From: Apodemus sylvaticus
Lineage: Eukaryota > Chordata > Mammalia > Rodentia > Muridae
DNA length: 64,000 nucleotides
Direction of reading: 5' to 3'
NCBI RefSeq assembly: GCF_947179515.1
Contig: NC_067473.1
Location: 78,728,936-78,792,935, forward strand
The position numbers were made by a program, and so were the translations under genes. Position 1 is the first letter of the stretch. Each line of letters starts with the position of its first letter. Below the pieces are notes generated by a model. That model was not told the origin of the DNA. It made no database searches and saw nothing but the letters and a program-made list of their open reading frames with translations. Below are positions 11,040 through 23,624 of this stretch, piece by piece.

Positions 11040-13165
11040 AAAGGGGGTGATAGGGCACGGATCCCTGAGTCACTGCTTGTTAGAGAGCTGCCACTGATCA
11101 GACACTGGAGTTTGCAGGAGCAAGGTCACTCCCATGTCATGAAGCCCTTCATTTGTTTTTATTTGCTTGTTTTTGTTTTGTTTCGTGAAAACAGTAATGG
11201 ATCTGGATTGAGAAGGAACAGGGAAGAAAGGGACTTGCTTTACATACTTCTGTCAAACAGGAGTAAGAGATCATGCGAGGGCAGAACCCAGAAGCAGCAA
11301 CAACCTGCAGAGAGCTGCAAGCTCCACTTTCCCCTTCTGCAGCAAGGAATCAGAGGCCTGGGGTGGTTAAATGGCTCCCCCAAAGCCCCCAGCTGAAGCT
11401 GGATGTCCGACTCCAGATAACTAAGCCAAATATTCTATTGGGATTCTCTTTTGGCCCAACTATGAATATACTATGACCATCGAAACTGAGTCTTTTTAAA
11501 AAGAAAAAAAATCTCTTGTAAAACAAAATAAGACCAAGAGAAAAAGGACATTTTCTCAAACCTCAAAGATAAGCTAAACTATTCACACAAGGATGTTTTC
11601 AGTGCATTCAGAGAAAACTGTTCCTGTTGTCTGGTCACAGGGCTCCTTTGTGCCTCTGTGTGAACAGCTTTCTCAGAAGTCTAGGGGAATGTATTCTGGG
11701 AGATCAGATTCCTACAAGTCTCCCAGTGCAAACCTTGGGCATTAAACATTAATGATGGAACGATGGTTCTTACTCTATTGTGCCTAGGATGCCTTTGATT
11801 AAATCAAAATGGCATTAACTAATAAGAGATTGAAATATTTAGAATTGCATTAAAGGATTTCCACAACCAAGCTCCCAAAGCCACTTAGTTGTGCATATTT
11901 TTTAAAGCTATTTTAGAGTTCTTCTGAAGAGTAAAGTATTGCACAAATTCATCAGGGACAATACAAAATTTAAAAAATGCAAATGGCTAATGCTTTAACA
12001 GGCATTCTTTAAATGTACAAATCCCAGGAGTTTCCAGAAAGTAGGATGGACAAAATCAGCCTTCCTGGCTCTGAATGGTTGCTCTGCCACTGTCACACCC
12101 ACAATCATCCTCTAAAGGTGTCAGTTACTATACAAGCAAAATCGGGACAACTACACTCTTCACCCAAGATGACGTGGCATGCACACCTGCACAGTGCTTA
12201 CTCACGAAGTCAGAGTTACAGAGCGGGGAAAGCATGTGGATAAAGTTTAAATGTAAAATGTCTCCCATAGGCTCTTAGATTTTAACCCATGGTCAGAAGC
12301 TGGTTGCTGTCTGGGGAGGCTGTGGTACCTGGCTGGGTCACTGAAGAAAGGTCTTTGAACATCATAGCCCATCGGATATCTGCTTCCTCATGGTTCTAAA
12401 CACAGGCTTCTGCTGTACAACACCACTTGACAGTGCCTTCTCCAGGTGACTGATAGTAGCCCTGAAGCCATGAGCCCCAAATAAATCTTTCCTAAGTGAC
12501 CTCTGAGAGGCATTTTGTCACAGCTATGAGAAAAGTAATACACACATGCAAACTAAGTGATTTAAATTTCCTCCATGCCAACCAGTAAACATCGACACTG
12601 AGTAGGACTGTCCATCGAGCTAAAGGGGAAACTCAGAAAAACTGCAGATTCTGTGGTAGCCAGATCTGTGTTTGTCTAACATCAGTGCTGAGTTTGGAAG
12701 TTCTCAAAGAACCAAAAGAAACAGTGCCTGCCAACCCTGCCTGCTATGGAGCCATCACTAATGGGTAAGTGCACATTATCATTTATGGGTCAATGGTAGT
12801 GGGACATTATTTCAGTTTCATATAAATGGATTCCCCTTTTCTACAAGTTTTATTTTCTCCAGGGTTATAGTCAACTTTAAAATCCAGACTACTGTTCTCC
12901 TGAGGGCTTTGAACATACAAGGTGTTCAATAAAAATTTATTGAGCCACTCTGGCCATCTGTCACTGAGTTAGAAATCATATCAGGCACTGAGAAGGACTG
13001 AGATTATGCAAGGGAAGAATCTTCTACCCCTTAGGCAGAAAGACTACCTAGCAACCATAGCAACCACAGCAGTGATAATGTAAAGGCAGCTATGGTGATC
13101 TCTGACCATAGTTCATCTTCCTACCCAACTTCAAGATGAGGAGCCAGACAATAATTGACTTGACT
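11040..13165. other. Intergenic, with a short medium-reiterated element tail
   Basis: No gene recognised. The part at about 12455-12540 (CCATGAGCCCCAAATAAATC, then TTTTGTCACAGC) matches the tail of the same medium-reiterated element seen at 34960, 36698 and 55168. The sequence AATAAAAATTTATTGAGCC near 12930 recalls the end of an ancient L2/MIR-type repeat. Confidence 0.45.
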
Positions 13166-13166
13166 T

Positions 13167-13168
<2 letters not shown>

Positions 13169-13209
<41 letters not shown>
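13169..13209 (+). repeat. (AC)n microsatellite
   Basis: About 20 uninterrupted AC units. Confidence 0.97.
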
Positions 13210-13705
13210 AAGTTATGAAATTCATCTGAAAACCGAAGATAGATGCACATTGAGCTCAAGAGAAAGGCCTAACAGGGATCTGAAAACAGCTTAACAGAGA
13301 TCAGCTAAGTAACCTCTACACCAGCTTCAGGCCTACTTATATCAAAAGCAGGAAAACAGCCCCCAGCTTCGTAGTCAGTGAATGGCCAACCAAACACTGA
13401 TGGGATGCTGGAAGATAAAAGGCAGTAAGGACCAGAAAGTGGCAGTAGGACTCTTGAGGACCCTCTCCTGTCCTGCATGGGTGACTGTACTGGGCATGCC
13501 CGTGGAAGCTGTCCTGCACGGTTGGTTTCACTAAGCATGTCTCTCCTTGAGTGGCCACGATATGGGTGCATACCTGTGGGGCTTGGCCTGGTGATCAGTG
13601 ATTGTGAATGAGCCACACAGGTGTCACTGGGGAGCTGATTAGAACTGTTGAATCTTGAGTCCAATTTTAAACTTAATGACACCAAATAAACTCCCAGGTC
13701 ATCAA

Positions 13706-13751
<46 letters not shown>
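13706..13751 (+). repeat. (AC)n microsatellite
   Basis: About 22 AC units with one early T interruption, 0.5 kb from the previous AC array. Confidence 0.97.
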
Positions 13752-13754
<3 letters not shown>

Positions 13755-14450
13755 CCATGCCCACCCCCAGCTAAAGCTTCTCCAGCACATGGTTATGATT
13801 CAGAGCCTTAGTCATGTGAATGGAATAATAGAAATGAAACAGGGTGTGGAAGGAGGCCACAGACACTCACTGAGGCAGAACCAGGTTTTACCCCTTCAGC
13901 AAAACTGTATCCATTGCTGATTTCCAGTTCAGCTCCCTTCCCACTGCCTCACTAGTGTTTGCCTCCGACCTTCCTTTCATCTAGCCATGCTGCTCCCCTA
14001 AAATCAGCCTCCAGTCCCCATCAAGGAACACAGTGCTCCTGCCCATGTATTTTCAAAGGTTTTGTTTGTTGGATTTTTTGTTTTTTTTGTTATTTGTTGT
14101 TGTTTGCTTTTCTTTTTCTTTTTTATAAAATTGCAACTTCTCACACTTTTGAATAGCCCCTTTCTTGGAAGGAGAATTCAGTATTTAAGGCTGTATTGTT
14201 CTGTCGTTTGCTTGATGCAAATACATCTGGGGATCCTGGGAGATTCTGCTTTCTAGTCAAGAACACATTAATTTGTGATTCACAGGATATTTAAGCAAAT
14301 TTCATTTTTCTTTTCTTTTTCACATTAAAGAAAGAAAAGCCCTCAGTGATATTCATTGGATTATTTGAAGTATCTAACTCACCTCAGAAATCACTAAATT
14401 CATCATACAGAATAGTCACAAAAGAATAAGTTATAACCAGAGCAAATAAT
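13755..14450. other. Intergenic with a T-rich stretch
   Basis: No gene seen. Bases 14056-14130 are T-rich with TTTGTT units. Minus-strand frames entering the next repeat are artefacts. Confidence 0.55.
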
Positions 14451-14451
14451 A

Positions 14452-14680
14452 GGAAGGGAGGGAGGAAGGAAGGAAGGAAGGAAGATAGGAAGGAAGGAAA
14501 GAAGGAAAAGGGAAGGAAGGAAAGAAGGAAAAAAGGAAGGAAGGAAAGAAGGAAAAAAGGAAGGAAGGAAAGAAGGAAAAAAGGAAGGAAGGAAAGAAGG
14601 AAAAAAGGAAGGAAGGAAAGAAGGAAAAAAGGAAGGAAGGAAAGAAGGAAAAAGGGAGGAAGGAAGGAAGGAAGGGAAAG
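14452..14680 (+). repeat. GGAA-rich array with 24-bp higher-order unit
   Basis: A purine tract of GGAA/AAAG/AAAA tetramers. From 14521 to 14640 there are five exact copies of a 24-bp unit made of six tetranucleotides (one AAAG, one AAAA, four AAGG), with degenerate copies on both sides. Identical copies point to recent amplification of a six-tetramer block rather than single-unit slippage. Confidence 0.95.
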
Positions 14681-14684
14681 CAAA

Positions 14685-15225
14685 GCAGAGATGTCTCATA
14701 AGAAAGTTAAGTCACGATAGTGTTCACAGAAGACTACACAGCGCGTTCAGACTCATGTGTATTATTGAGCAAGAAAGTGAATGGTTCCGTGAACAAAAAG
14801 AAGCAAGAAGCTCATTGGTTCTTGAAGTGGAGTCTGGGGACCCTCAGCACCATCCCTGCCTGGGAAGCTGTAGAAATGCAGGCTCATAGGCTCCACACCA
14901 GGAGGGAGATCCCGTGAGCCATGTTCTGGATCTGAGAAGCACCAATGCCATGAAGGGCCAGGCTGACCCATCAGGAAGGCAGGTCAGGGCATGGAGCTGA
15001 GGAACTTCCCTAGAGAGGCTAGCACATACTACAAGCGTTCCTGACTGGCATCATGGTTCTCATACTCATAGTCAGAGGCAAAAATGAGAAGTCTTTTTGT
15101 TTAACTATCCAAGGAAAAGACAAGGTTGTGATGGAGAGCACCAGGTAGAGATACACCAGTGGTAGAACACATCTTGACAGGGTTTAATTGCAATAATACA
15201 TAAAGACCCCAGTAGAGGGACTAGA
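14685..15225. other. Intergenic, no recognised gene
   Basis: Short opposing frames only; nothing recognised. Confidence 0.5.
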
Positions 15226-15227
15226 AG

Positions 15228-15495
15228 GATGGCTTGGTAAAGGTCCTCCACACAATTCTGAGGACCCAAGGTATCCCTAGCACCCTGTGAAAAGCCAGTG
15301 TGGTAGAATGCGCCTATAATCCTTTAGTATTTGCTTAAGAGGCAGAGGCAAGGGGGCTCCCGCGGACTTGATGGCCGGCAAGTAGTGGCAAACTATGAGC
15401 TCAAGTTTAGATAAGAAAGCCTGTCTCTAAGATGGAAGATGATAAAGATACATTTGACTCTGTCACGTGCATGTGTCTCCCCACAACTAGCGTGT
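15228..15495 (+). mobile_element. B4-like composite SINE, degenerate
   Basis: The left part has a B2/ID-like head with TTCTGAGGACCCAAG; the middle has AAAGCCAGTGTGGTAGAATG and CGCCTATAATCCTTTAG, then AAGAGGCAGAGGCAAG and a CCTGTCTCTAAGA end, which is B1-like. This ID/B1 fusion layout is typical of B4. It is heavily diverged. Confidence 0.5.
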
Positions 15496-15499
15496 ACAT

Positions 15500-16480
15500 C
15501 GACATAAAATCTCTCACATGCATGAATACACTCATCCAAGAAGACAAGAGAGATGAAATGTGTTTCCCGCGGTGAATCTAAGCAGTGGGAAATACTGAGA
15601 TGTTTATTGACATGTGGTTTCACACAGTGCAGACGCAACACATCTACAAAGACCCTGGCAATTCCTCTGCAGAGGCACACATGGTGATGCTTCTTTAATT
15701 TTAAGGTTTAAAAACGAGCTCTGCCATTGGGTCATTTCGCTTCTTTCTTGTTAGCTTGCAGTTTCAGTTTACAAAGCACTTAATGAGCACAGCGTCTCTT
15801 ATTCATCCTGTAGTACGTTCAGCCCTTCCAACTAATGGATGGATTTCTACTCCCCTTCCCAGTGTTCACTTATAAGATGCATTTGCGTTCCCTTTTTGTA
15901 TTCAAGCAGCCAAATCGTGCAATTAGGTCTTGCCCGCTTCTCCAGAACAAGGGGCCCGAACAGACACAGGTCAGGACTGTGCAATCTTTATGTTCAGGCG
16001 TCCATTAAACCAGCCTTGGGAGACTCACTTAAGAAAAGTGCAGTGTTCTTTAACAGCTGCTTTGCTGCACAAAGAAAACCAGCATTGTGACACCTCCCTG
16101 AAGCCTCTGTATCTCTTGAATAGAACTTTCATTGTCAGAACCAAAATCAAAATAATGTCACTTGACACAGATCACTGCCCTACCCTCTCCTCCCTGGTCT
16201 ATTCCATGGGTTCCTTGGTGTCATATGATAAAAGTTACCTTTTAAGGCTTACACAATATTGATGATGTGTCCTGACAGTGACAAGTAAAGAAGTAGCAAA
16301 AAGTGATCACAAAATGAACCCGAGGAGGCCAGTCTCTAAGGACTAGGGAAATAGCCCCGATTCTATCCAAATCTAGACGTAGAGTAGATTTGCCTCTAGG
16401 GTCACTTAGTAAGGTTTGCCACAATTGTGAAGAAAGACAGTGGATGGGTGATTCTCAGGTCAAGTATACTCCAGGAGCCA
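15500..16480. other. Intergenic, no recognised gene
   Basis: No protein, RNA gene or clear repeat recognised. Confidence 0.5.
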
Positions 16481-16484
16481 TAAG

Positions 16485-16525
<41 letters not shown>
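16485..16525 (+). repeat. (AC)n microsatellite
   Basis: About 20 clean AC units followed by a G run. Confidence 0.97.
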
Positions 16526-16527
<2 letters not shown>

Positions 16528-16529
16528 GG

Positions 16530-18264
16530 GCGTCCTATGTGTATCCTTTCTATTGCTTTTCAGTGGGCGAGCCCCGAATTACTGTTTTCACTTCTATTGA
16601 GTGAAATATTGAGGATAGAAAAATCACAGATGCTCACAAACTTTTCATCTTGTGAATGGGCGTCTTCCTTGGTGAGTCATTCTGTCCCTTAGACCAGTCA
16701 GTTCTGGAAGAACAACTCCCTCGCTGTGACTTAGAACCTGGTTCCTCTCATAACCCCCATTCGATGCCTCTGCCTTAGCTATAGCCCGGCCCTCCTTCAC
16801 ATGGTTAAATAATGAGTATGCAAATTAGTTCCTTGTCCCAGCTCCCTACCTTAAACTAAACTTAGCTTCCGTGTACAGGGTGGGTGTGGCAGGGGCCTCA
16901 TCTCCCTTCCCTCTGATTTTCAGTTCTACTTGATGGCGAACCAGGCAGTTTGGTTTTCTTCATAACACCCGAACCTGCCCATTTGCCTACCCTCCCCTTT
17001 CCACGCCACCTTCTTACCTCTGAGCTAGAAGACTGTAGCATAGAACGGGCTGCCACACAGCCATTCCTTTCTCAACCTGCTGTACCATCTGCTCATTCCT
17101 TCTGAAAACACAAACATCTCTGTCTTCTCTTGACAAAGACTAACAGGTCATTCTTTAGTCATAGGTTCCTGAGGGGCAGGGGGAATCAGAAATAACAAAG
17201 AAGATAGGAAATTTGGGGTTAGGAGATCTTGCATTAAGCTACAACTTAGGCTAAACAAGTTTACTAAGTACAGCATCTTACGGTCTGCAGGGGACATGGC
17301 CAGCAGAAAGCGGTCCTCCAATGGGACAAAGTCATCAGGAAAGTCATCAAGTAATGGCATCCAAAGGGAACAGGATGCCTCAAGTATGCCACAGACCAGT
17401 GTCCAGCAGTCTTGGAACTGATAACTACAGCCCTTCAAGAGAGTGTAAAGTCAAGTTCCTAGGATCCAGAACCCAGCACCCTGAAGGCCACCCCCGGCCA
17501 CTACTGCCATTGCCAAACATGTTTCTGGTTTTACACACAAATCTTAGTTCCTTCTCATACACCAGGGAAAGTCCGAGACAGTCCCGGCCCACAACACTCC
17601 CTGCTTCCCTTTTGATGCCTTATTTTCCCCTGACATGACTGTAAATATTTACACAACACATATATGTGTAAAGACACAGACCACTCAAGTACAAACACAC
17701 ACACCTATTTCTCAACTCAAGTGCCTTCTGTGGCTCTTCAATACCCTCCAAGTAAATCCCAGATTCAGGGACTTTAATATATTGACAATAAAATTCTATA
17801 AATTCTTACAATCACATCTCCAATCCTCCACATCTTTTCCCACCTTCCTGTCTCATTCCACAGTCCCAGGGACGATTACTGCCATGTGGACCTGCCCCTC
17901 ATCTGTGAAGGGGTTTGTTATAGACATTCCTGTCAGGAATCCCTCCACTGGCCCCTTCACCACACCAATGCCTGTCAAACCCTCACATTTTCCACATCCA
18001 GGCCCACTGTCCCTTCCTAAGGATTGCAATGTGTGTTTTTATCTACTTTCATACGGTTTTAGTAATCCTTTTATCGTAGTGTATCACAGCCTGCTTCATG
18101 TCAATATTTGCATCTCTGTCTCACTCACCTGGTAGACTAGCACATCTGTGGAACTGTGCTGTAACTTACTCTTTACTGTTGTCCCTTCTGGTACTCAGAG
18201 CTTGGCATTGAGACAGGGTTTGCAAATGTGTTTGAGTATATTCTATTAACTTCTATAATAATGC

Positions 18265-18265
<1 letters not shown>
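16530..18265. other. Intergenic, no recognised gene
   Basis: Holds the 166-codon open frame 17635-18135, which has no domain I recognise, no Kozak-like start and a composition close to its surroundings. I treat it as chance. Confidence 0.5.
16818..16825 (+). promoter_or_regulatory. POU octamer with adjoining TAAT core
   Basis: An exact ATGCAAAT (the Oct/POU octamer) lies inside TATGCAAATTAG, which also contains a homeodomain-type core. It stands in apparently unique sequence. A single motif is weak evidence for an enhancer. Confidence 0.3.
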
Positions 18266-18267
<2 letters not shown>

Positions 18268-18318
<51 letters not shown>

Positions 18319-18359
18319 CTATCTCTCTCTCCTTAAGCACACACACACACACACACACA
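18268..18359 (+). repeat. Compound (CT)n-(TATC)n-(CT)n-(AC)n microsatellite
   Basis: A CT run to about 18302, then five TATC-type units, another short CT run, a short spacer and about 11 AC units. Confidence 0.95.
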
Positions 18360-18361
18360 GG

Positions 18362-19545
18362 ACCCCAACACAAAACAAAATATAACAGTCTTATTTAAGA
18401 GCATTGGAAACCGATTGCCCAGATAGTTCATCCAACGATGCAAATAAGGCCCCAACTTTCCCCAAAGAACTCCAGTAGAAAGTCCAACTGTGATGAACAT
18501 ATAACTTACAAAACCTCAGGAAAAGCTCCTAGCCATTTTCCTTTGGGTACACTGACCTTGTCCTGGAAGGAAATAATTGGTCTAGTAGTCTCTAAGAGCT
18601 CTCCACCCTAAGATACATGCACACATCCCTGAGACAGTCAAACAAGGCTCCCTGACTCATATTAATCTCAATGATGCTGTGACCCATTTAATCCAGTGGG
18701 TCCCAAATTAGCCAGTTTTTCCGACCTTTCCCATCCAGTAGTGGCCTTGGGGCTAATATTTTACTGGGCAATCATGTTACGTGCTACAGAAGTTGAAAGG
18801 AGCTTTCTACGTTGACCATTCCATTAGACTCTGTTGATAGTCCATAGTTCCTAGTTACATGCCTCTGCTCGAAGCACAAGGCAACCTTCACATTTAGTCT
18901 GTACCCTCCAGTCTGTTGTCAGGCTAGATAAGAACAAACATCTGTCTATATTTTCCTCGTTATAGCAAAGACATTTCTTGATCCAGAAAGTTTATAAAGC
19001 TCAAAGGAGACAAGCTTCAGAAATGCAATTAAAGCCCTAAAATTTTATAAGTCTCATCAAAACCAACTTTGAGATTTAAGGGGGAAAGTAGATAATGGGA
19101 ATTTTAAGTGGTTAAACAGGAAACAAAATTCTGTGTTATCTCAGATGATTCCTTCATGAGACACAGGTTGTGGAAGCCAGAAGTCCTAACTTTTTATTGG
19201 CAAGAGCTGTTCAAGAGACTGGTGATCTATGCCCTTTATTTCAAATAAGCAGTCAACACTATTCACAGTGCTTTGATTTTTTTTCCTGTGGACTCATGCT
19301 GAAGGAAACACAGAAAACACCTTCCTTGCTTTAGCTTTCAGATTTTCTTTCACTGGTAAAATATATTTAGAAAAAGCTGCATGTGTTTCACATCTGACAG
19401 ATCGGTAGGATTTGAGAAGTGGGACAGTAAATCATTCTTTCATTCTCTACAGCAGAACCATTGCTGCTTGCCAGTGAAAACAGTTCTAATAAAGCCACAC
19501 TTGGGGTGGGGGGGGTGTCTTCCTCACTCTCTATCTTTGTTTATA
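18362..19545. other. Intergenic, no recognised gene
   Basis: No gene, RNA gene or young repeat recognised. Confidence 0.5.
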
Positions 19546-19546
19546 G

Positions 19547-19622
19547 AAAGATTGATTGACTGGTTGGTTTGGATGGTTGGATGGTTGGTTGGTTGGTTGG
19601 TTGGTTGGTTGGTTGACTGATT
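19547..19622 (+). repeat. (GGTT)n microsatellite
   Basis: A core of about eight GGTT units (19581-19613) with diverged GATT/GGTT/GACT units on both sides, the usual sign of decay from the edges. Confidence 0.9.
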
Positions 19623-19724
19623 GGCTGACCTACTGATCGATCCTTATAAGTGTCTGCATATCAGGGGCCTGAACAATAGAAGTCCATTCAGGTCCACATA
19701 GACCTACAGTCACATTCGTAGAGG

Positions 19725-19789
19725 AGCTGCATGGTGGCAGTATCGTAGCCAATGAGGTTTATCCGAGGCGTGATTATTGCTCATTGAAA
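19725..19789 (+). pseudogene. U4 snRNA pseudogene, 3'-truncated
   Basis: U4 is the spliceosomal RNA that pairs with U6 before activation. The segment matches the first ~65 nt of U4 closely, including GGCAGTATCGTAGCCAATGA and TTTATCCGAGGCG, with changes near the 5' end and a few substitutions. The match stops at TTGAAA; the 3' half with the Sm site is absent. No proximal or distal snRNA promoter element is evident upstream. It is a retroposed or truncated copy, not an active gene. Confidence 0.85.
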
Positions 19790-20082
19790 GCATAGCCGCA
19801 GCAACAGAAATGGTGGCAAAGAAGGACAACGTTGGCTTCCATGGTTTTATAGCTCCTTTAGCCCCATCTCTTTGTCTTTGAAAATACAAGTTCTGTAAAT
19901 TGACTTGTACAGAATAAGATCTGCACAACGGCAGATCTGTTGAGCGGCAATGCTGTGTCTCTAGTTCTTACTCCCGTGGCTGAACTGACAGGACTGAGCT
20001 TCAGCCGCAAGCTCTGCTGAGTGGCATGTGGTCACTGAGTCGGCCCACGGGCATCATGCAACTGAGACTTAAGGAGAAGGGA

Positions 20083-20155
20083 AAGAGGTGTAACTGGCAG
20101 CACACGTGTTTCTTATCTACAAGGCCCTGGGCTTGATCTCTAATCCCACAAAAGG
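20083..20155 (+). mobile_element. ID/B4-type SINE fragment
   Basis: GTGTAACTGGCAGCACACG followed by ACAAGGCCCTGGGCTTGATC and CCCACAAAAGG is a recognisable but decayed ID-type body with its A-rich tail running into a GGAA/GGAGA purine stretch (20150-20193). Confidence 0.55.
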
Positions 20156-20213
20156 AAAGAAGGAAGGAGAGAGGAAGGAGAGAGGAAGGAGAGAACTCAA
20201 AAGCAGTAGGGCT

Positions 20214-20268
20214 TGGAGGCTGGGGCAGAGTTCAGTGGGAGAGCACGTGCCCAGAAAGGGTTAACAGT
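20214..20268 (+). mobile_element. Possible second ID-type fragment
   Basis: GGCTGGGGCAGAGTTCAGTG followed by GGAGAGCACGTGCCCAG resembles the ID head; the rest is not recognisable. Confidence 0.35.
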
Positions 20269-20269
20269 T

Positions 20270-22840
20270 CCATTCTGCCCTGTTACTGCCACTGGACAAT
20301 TAAACAAGTGAATAAGTAAATACAATTGTAGCCCCTAAACTTTGGGTAGTTTGTATGGAGAAACAGTTACCAGATACTGAAATAGATGCACGGTGCTGAT
20401 GCTGGGGAAATCCAGTCCTGCTTGGGCTTAGGTTGGTGGTTTGTATAACTATGAAAGAAAGGGCCTTTCTGTTCTCTTCTACTGTGTTGGTTCTTTATTT
20501 CCAGGTCAGATTTTTTTCTTCGTCTTGTCTTTTCTCTTTTTCTTCCTTCCTTCCTTCTTTCCTTTTTTTGGTGGGGTGGGCTATAGACAAATACTGTAAA
20601 TCGTTCCCAAATTTGGTTTACAGGATCTTCAGTATGACCAGCAATGCTGCCTTTCATGGGCTCTGCTTCTAGATGAGGGGAGACTACAGTGTAAGCCATC
20701 AAACAACGAAGAAAACTTTGTTTGACTTATGTTTTATATACCCTTCAGTGATAGAGCCCCACAAAACCAATGGAGTCAAGTCTCTATCATTCTTCTCATT
20801 TCAAGAACTGGATTACCCGCTCCTGAGTTTTAAATCTCCCAGAAAGCCTTCGGGTCACTCTGCCACTGTCATACAAAGAATAGCTTCTCTAGAATTACTC
20901 TGTGTGTCTAGACCATGGTTCCCACCTCAAACTGAGGTGCGCCCCCACTCCCACCCCAGAGGTTTCTAGAAGACACTTACCTCACCAGCACATTAGGAAT
21001 ACATTAAGGCCTGCTGAATATCCACCCTTATCCCCTTCTCTGCAACCCCCACCCGCAGCCCCGCCTGAGACCAGGATTCATGGCCTCTGACTTCATTCAA
21101 CTTGGAAACTACCAAACGGTGAGACTGACCAAGAAACTTGTCATCAGGCAGGGCCTTTGTGAAATGGCAGTCTAATTAGCCATTTCATATTTTTGTTATT
21201 TCTTTTGCGATTCACGTTAAAAATATGTTCCATGAATGACCGCCTGCTGGGAGCATGGAGCCCCTGTCACTCAGCAGTCGTTCAATGAACTAATAAATAT
21301 CTGCGCCAGCAGTCTCGCCTCCTGCCTCAGTTCCCTCTTTCCCACCCGACAGCTGTGAGAGCAGACCCACACACCACTCTTCATCCTCTGTGGGGTCATA
21401 AGGATTACCAAACCAGGAAGGGAACCTCGCCCACCCGGGAGTCTCCACTCTGCAAGTTTCCTTCAGAGGCCACTGCCTCCTGTCTATGAGGTCACCCAAA
21501 GACGGGCGTGGAAGGCTATCTTCAAGCACGCGTTATCATAAGCAGCCAATCCCCTGAGAGGATTTCAGCTTTGGAGACTCCTAAGGGGAAAATGCCACTT
21601 CATCCACTAAGCCACATCAGCTGGAGCTGGGAGGCACCCAGCTCACATCTGTGGAACAGCTTGGACCAGGACCGTGTGTTCTGTCAGTGTTTAGGTGGGG
21701 CCCGCTCTGCGGCCCTTGCCAAAATTTCAGCCGGGTCCTCCCTGCTTCCCACCCTGGCCCATGTTCATCATCTTTACTGAACATCTCAGGAAAGAAACAG
21801 TAACCTCCCCTAAGAGGCTCACCCATCTTCCTCTGCCTTAGGAAAACAGGCGGGAACCATCAAAACATGACAGGGGAAGAACTATTTGGGCAGCCAGCTC
21901 TGTGGTCCTCTCTCTCACGACGTGGCCTTCTTACCCTGTGGATTGTGAACGGAGATAGAGCCGCTAAGAGCGATTGGCCTCTTCCTCCCCCACAATGAAG
22001 CTGCATTTTCATGTAGGACAGAGGGTTGTAACCCAGCCTATAACTGGAAATTTCAAAGAAAGAAGAAAATTCCACGGCAGCACTAGAACCACGTCCATCA
22101 GTCTGCACGTGGGGACCAGAGAACTATTTTTTTTCTAGAACTTGCTGAGAGATTTCGTTCAGAGGGTTCATCTCATTTTGTATACTGCTAGTACTGTGCA
22201 TCACTAGGAGTGGATCCTAGTGCTTTTAACTTCTTAGAAACTTATAAACAAAGTCGGTCCTTCTTTCCCAGAGCGGTAAATAAACTGCAGTGGAGATTAT
22301 AACTTCAAACCGACGGCTCCTGGGACAGAACCTAATCAGAAAGGATGAAACGCAAACCAGTGGTTTTGTTATCCTCCCGTGGCTCTCTTGATTTTGAGCA
22401 ATAGTGGTTTGATTCTACAGAACAACAATCACTTTAAAGTCCGTTATTTCAGAAAGGAATGGTTGGGGGAATACCCTTCACAAACTTCAGTGGCGCTGCC
22501 CAAACTTGGTCTAGGAACAGGATTTTCTTGCAACAGTAACAGCCTCCAATAGATGCCCTAACTGTGGTCCAGATTGCCTGGCATCCCATGTGTGGCTGCT
22601 ATGTTCTACTTCCCTAACTCATGAGGAATGTCACAAAAATCCACATATTTGTTTAAGTTCTTTCCCTCACCCTTAAAATATTAGCTAAAGAAACCAAGTT
22701 TACTTTAGAACAATTTGTGCAGACCCTTTAGAAACAAGCTAGCCAAGCAGTGTAAAGAAGAGATGCCAAGGAGGCTCTGGGTGGTTGCGGTGACATTTTC
22801 TGACTGGTTCTTGCTGGGTATAGGTGGTACATAAAAGTCC
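20270..22840. other. Intergenic, no recognised gene
   Basis: Nothing recognised apart from a C/T-rich stretch at about 20520-20560. Several short frames on both strands show no known domain. Confidence 0.5.
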
Positions 22841-22847
22841 CCCCCCT

Positions 22848-22907
22848 GCAGCTTAGTACATGGTCAGCAAGCACTCTGCCCTGAGCTGCAAGTCTCCAGC
22901 CCCTTTA
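22848..22907 (-). mobile_element. ID/B4-type SINE fragment, antisense
   Basis: AGCAAGCACTCTGCCCTGAG and TCTCCAGCCCC are the reverse complement of the ID/B4 A-box part. It is short and diverged. Confidence 0.4.
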
Positions 22908-22974
22908 ACTGGGTTTAAGTTGTGGTTTCTTACCTGTTCAAAACAAAGCACAGTGTCCCAGAAACACAATGGTT

Positions 22975-23585
22975 GGTTTTATAAGTGATCATCTTTATAA
23001 ACATATACTGTACAAGTCTCCCAATAGCTAGAAAATTATAATGATATAGATTTATTAATACTAAAATATGTTCCAATGAAAAAATAGTTCCAACTACATC
23101 ATATAATCAGGACTTCAACTTTTCTACTAAAACCTCATTTGGCCCTAAATTTTTTTTAGACAACTCCAATTATATGTATATGTAATGTAAATATACAAAT
23201 TTACTAATTTATTAATTATAAGTAATTATAAATTACTAATTTATTAATGAGTCTCAAATTAATTTTATAAAAATTATTTGATATGCATTCAATGTTACCA
23301 TTTATTAAACATGTTGCAAATTTGCATTCTAATAAGAGGGATGTGGTGTACTTTTAAATAAAAATATTATGTCTTGGCTTAAGATTTGATACTATATCTT
23401 TAATGTTCTTCAGAATTTATCAATATTTTGATTTTATAAAGAGCAATGCTAAAAATGCCTCTTCAGTTAAATATGTAGTATAAAGTGGCAGGAGCAGGTT
23501 TAGGGTCATTTCAGAATTTGCCAGAAGCTCTGTCCTAACACCAAATGAGAATTTATTTAAAGAATTTGTTTCAGTGAAGCTCAAA
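22975..23585. other. AT-rich stretch
   Basis: About 600 bases are strongly AT-rich, with TATGTATATGTAATG-type units and a 15-base direct repeat (TACTAATTTATTAAT at 23202-23216 and 23234-23248). It could act as a matrix-attachment or easily unwound region, but nothing proves this. Confidence 0.5.
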
Positions 23586-23624
23586 TCAATATCTCAAACA
23601 GCAATTTTTAAAATCAAACGTTCT

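Noticed and set aside
14384..14699. 98-99-codon Phe/Leu/Ser/Pro-rich minus-strand frames
   Set aside because: Translation of the GGAA purine array.
17635..18135. 166-codon plus-strand frame
   Set aside because: No domain, no transcript signals; AT/CT composition like its surroundings.
19725..19789. Working U4 snRNA gene
   Set aside because: Only the 5' 65 nt remain and the Sm-site half is missing.
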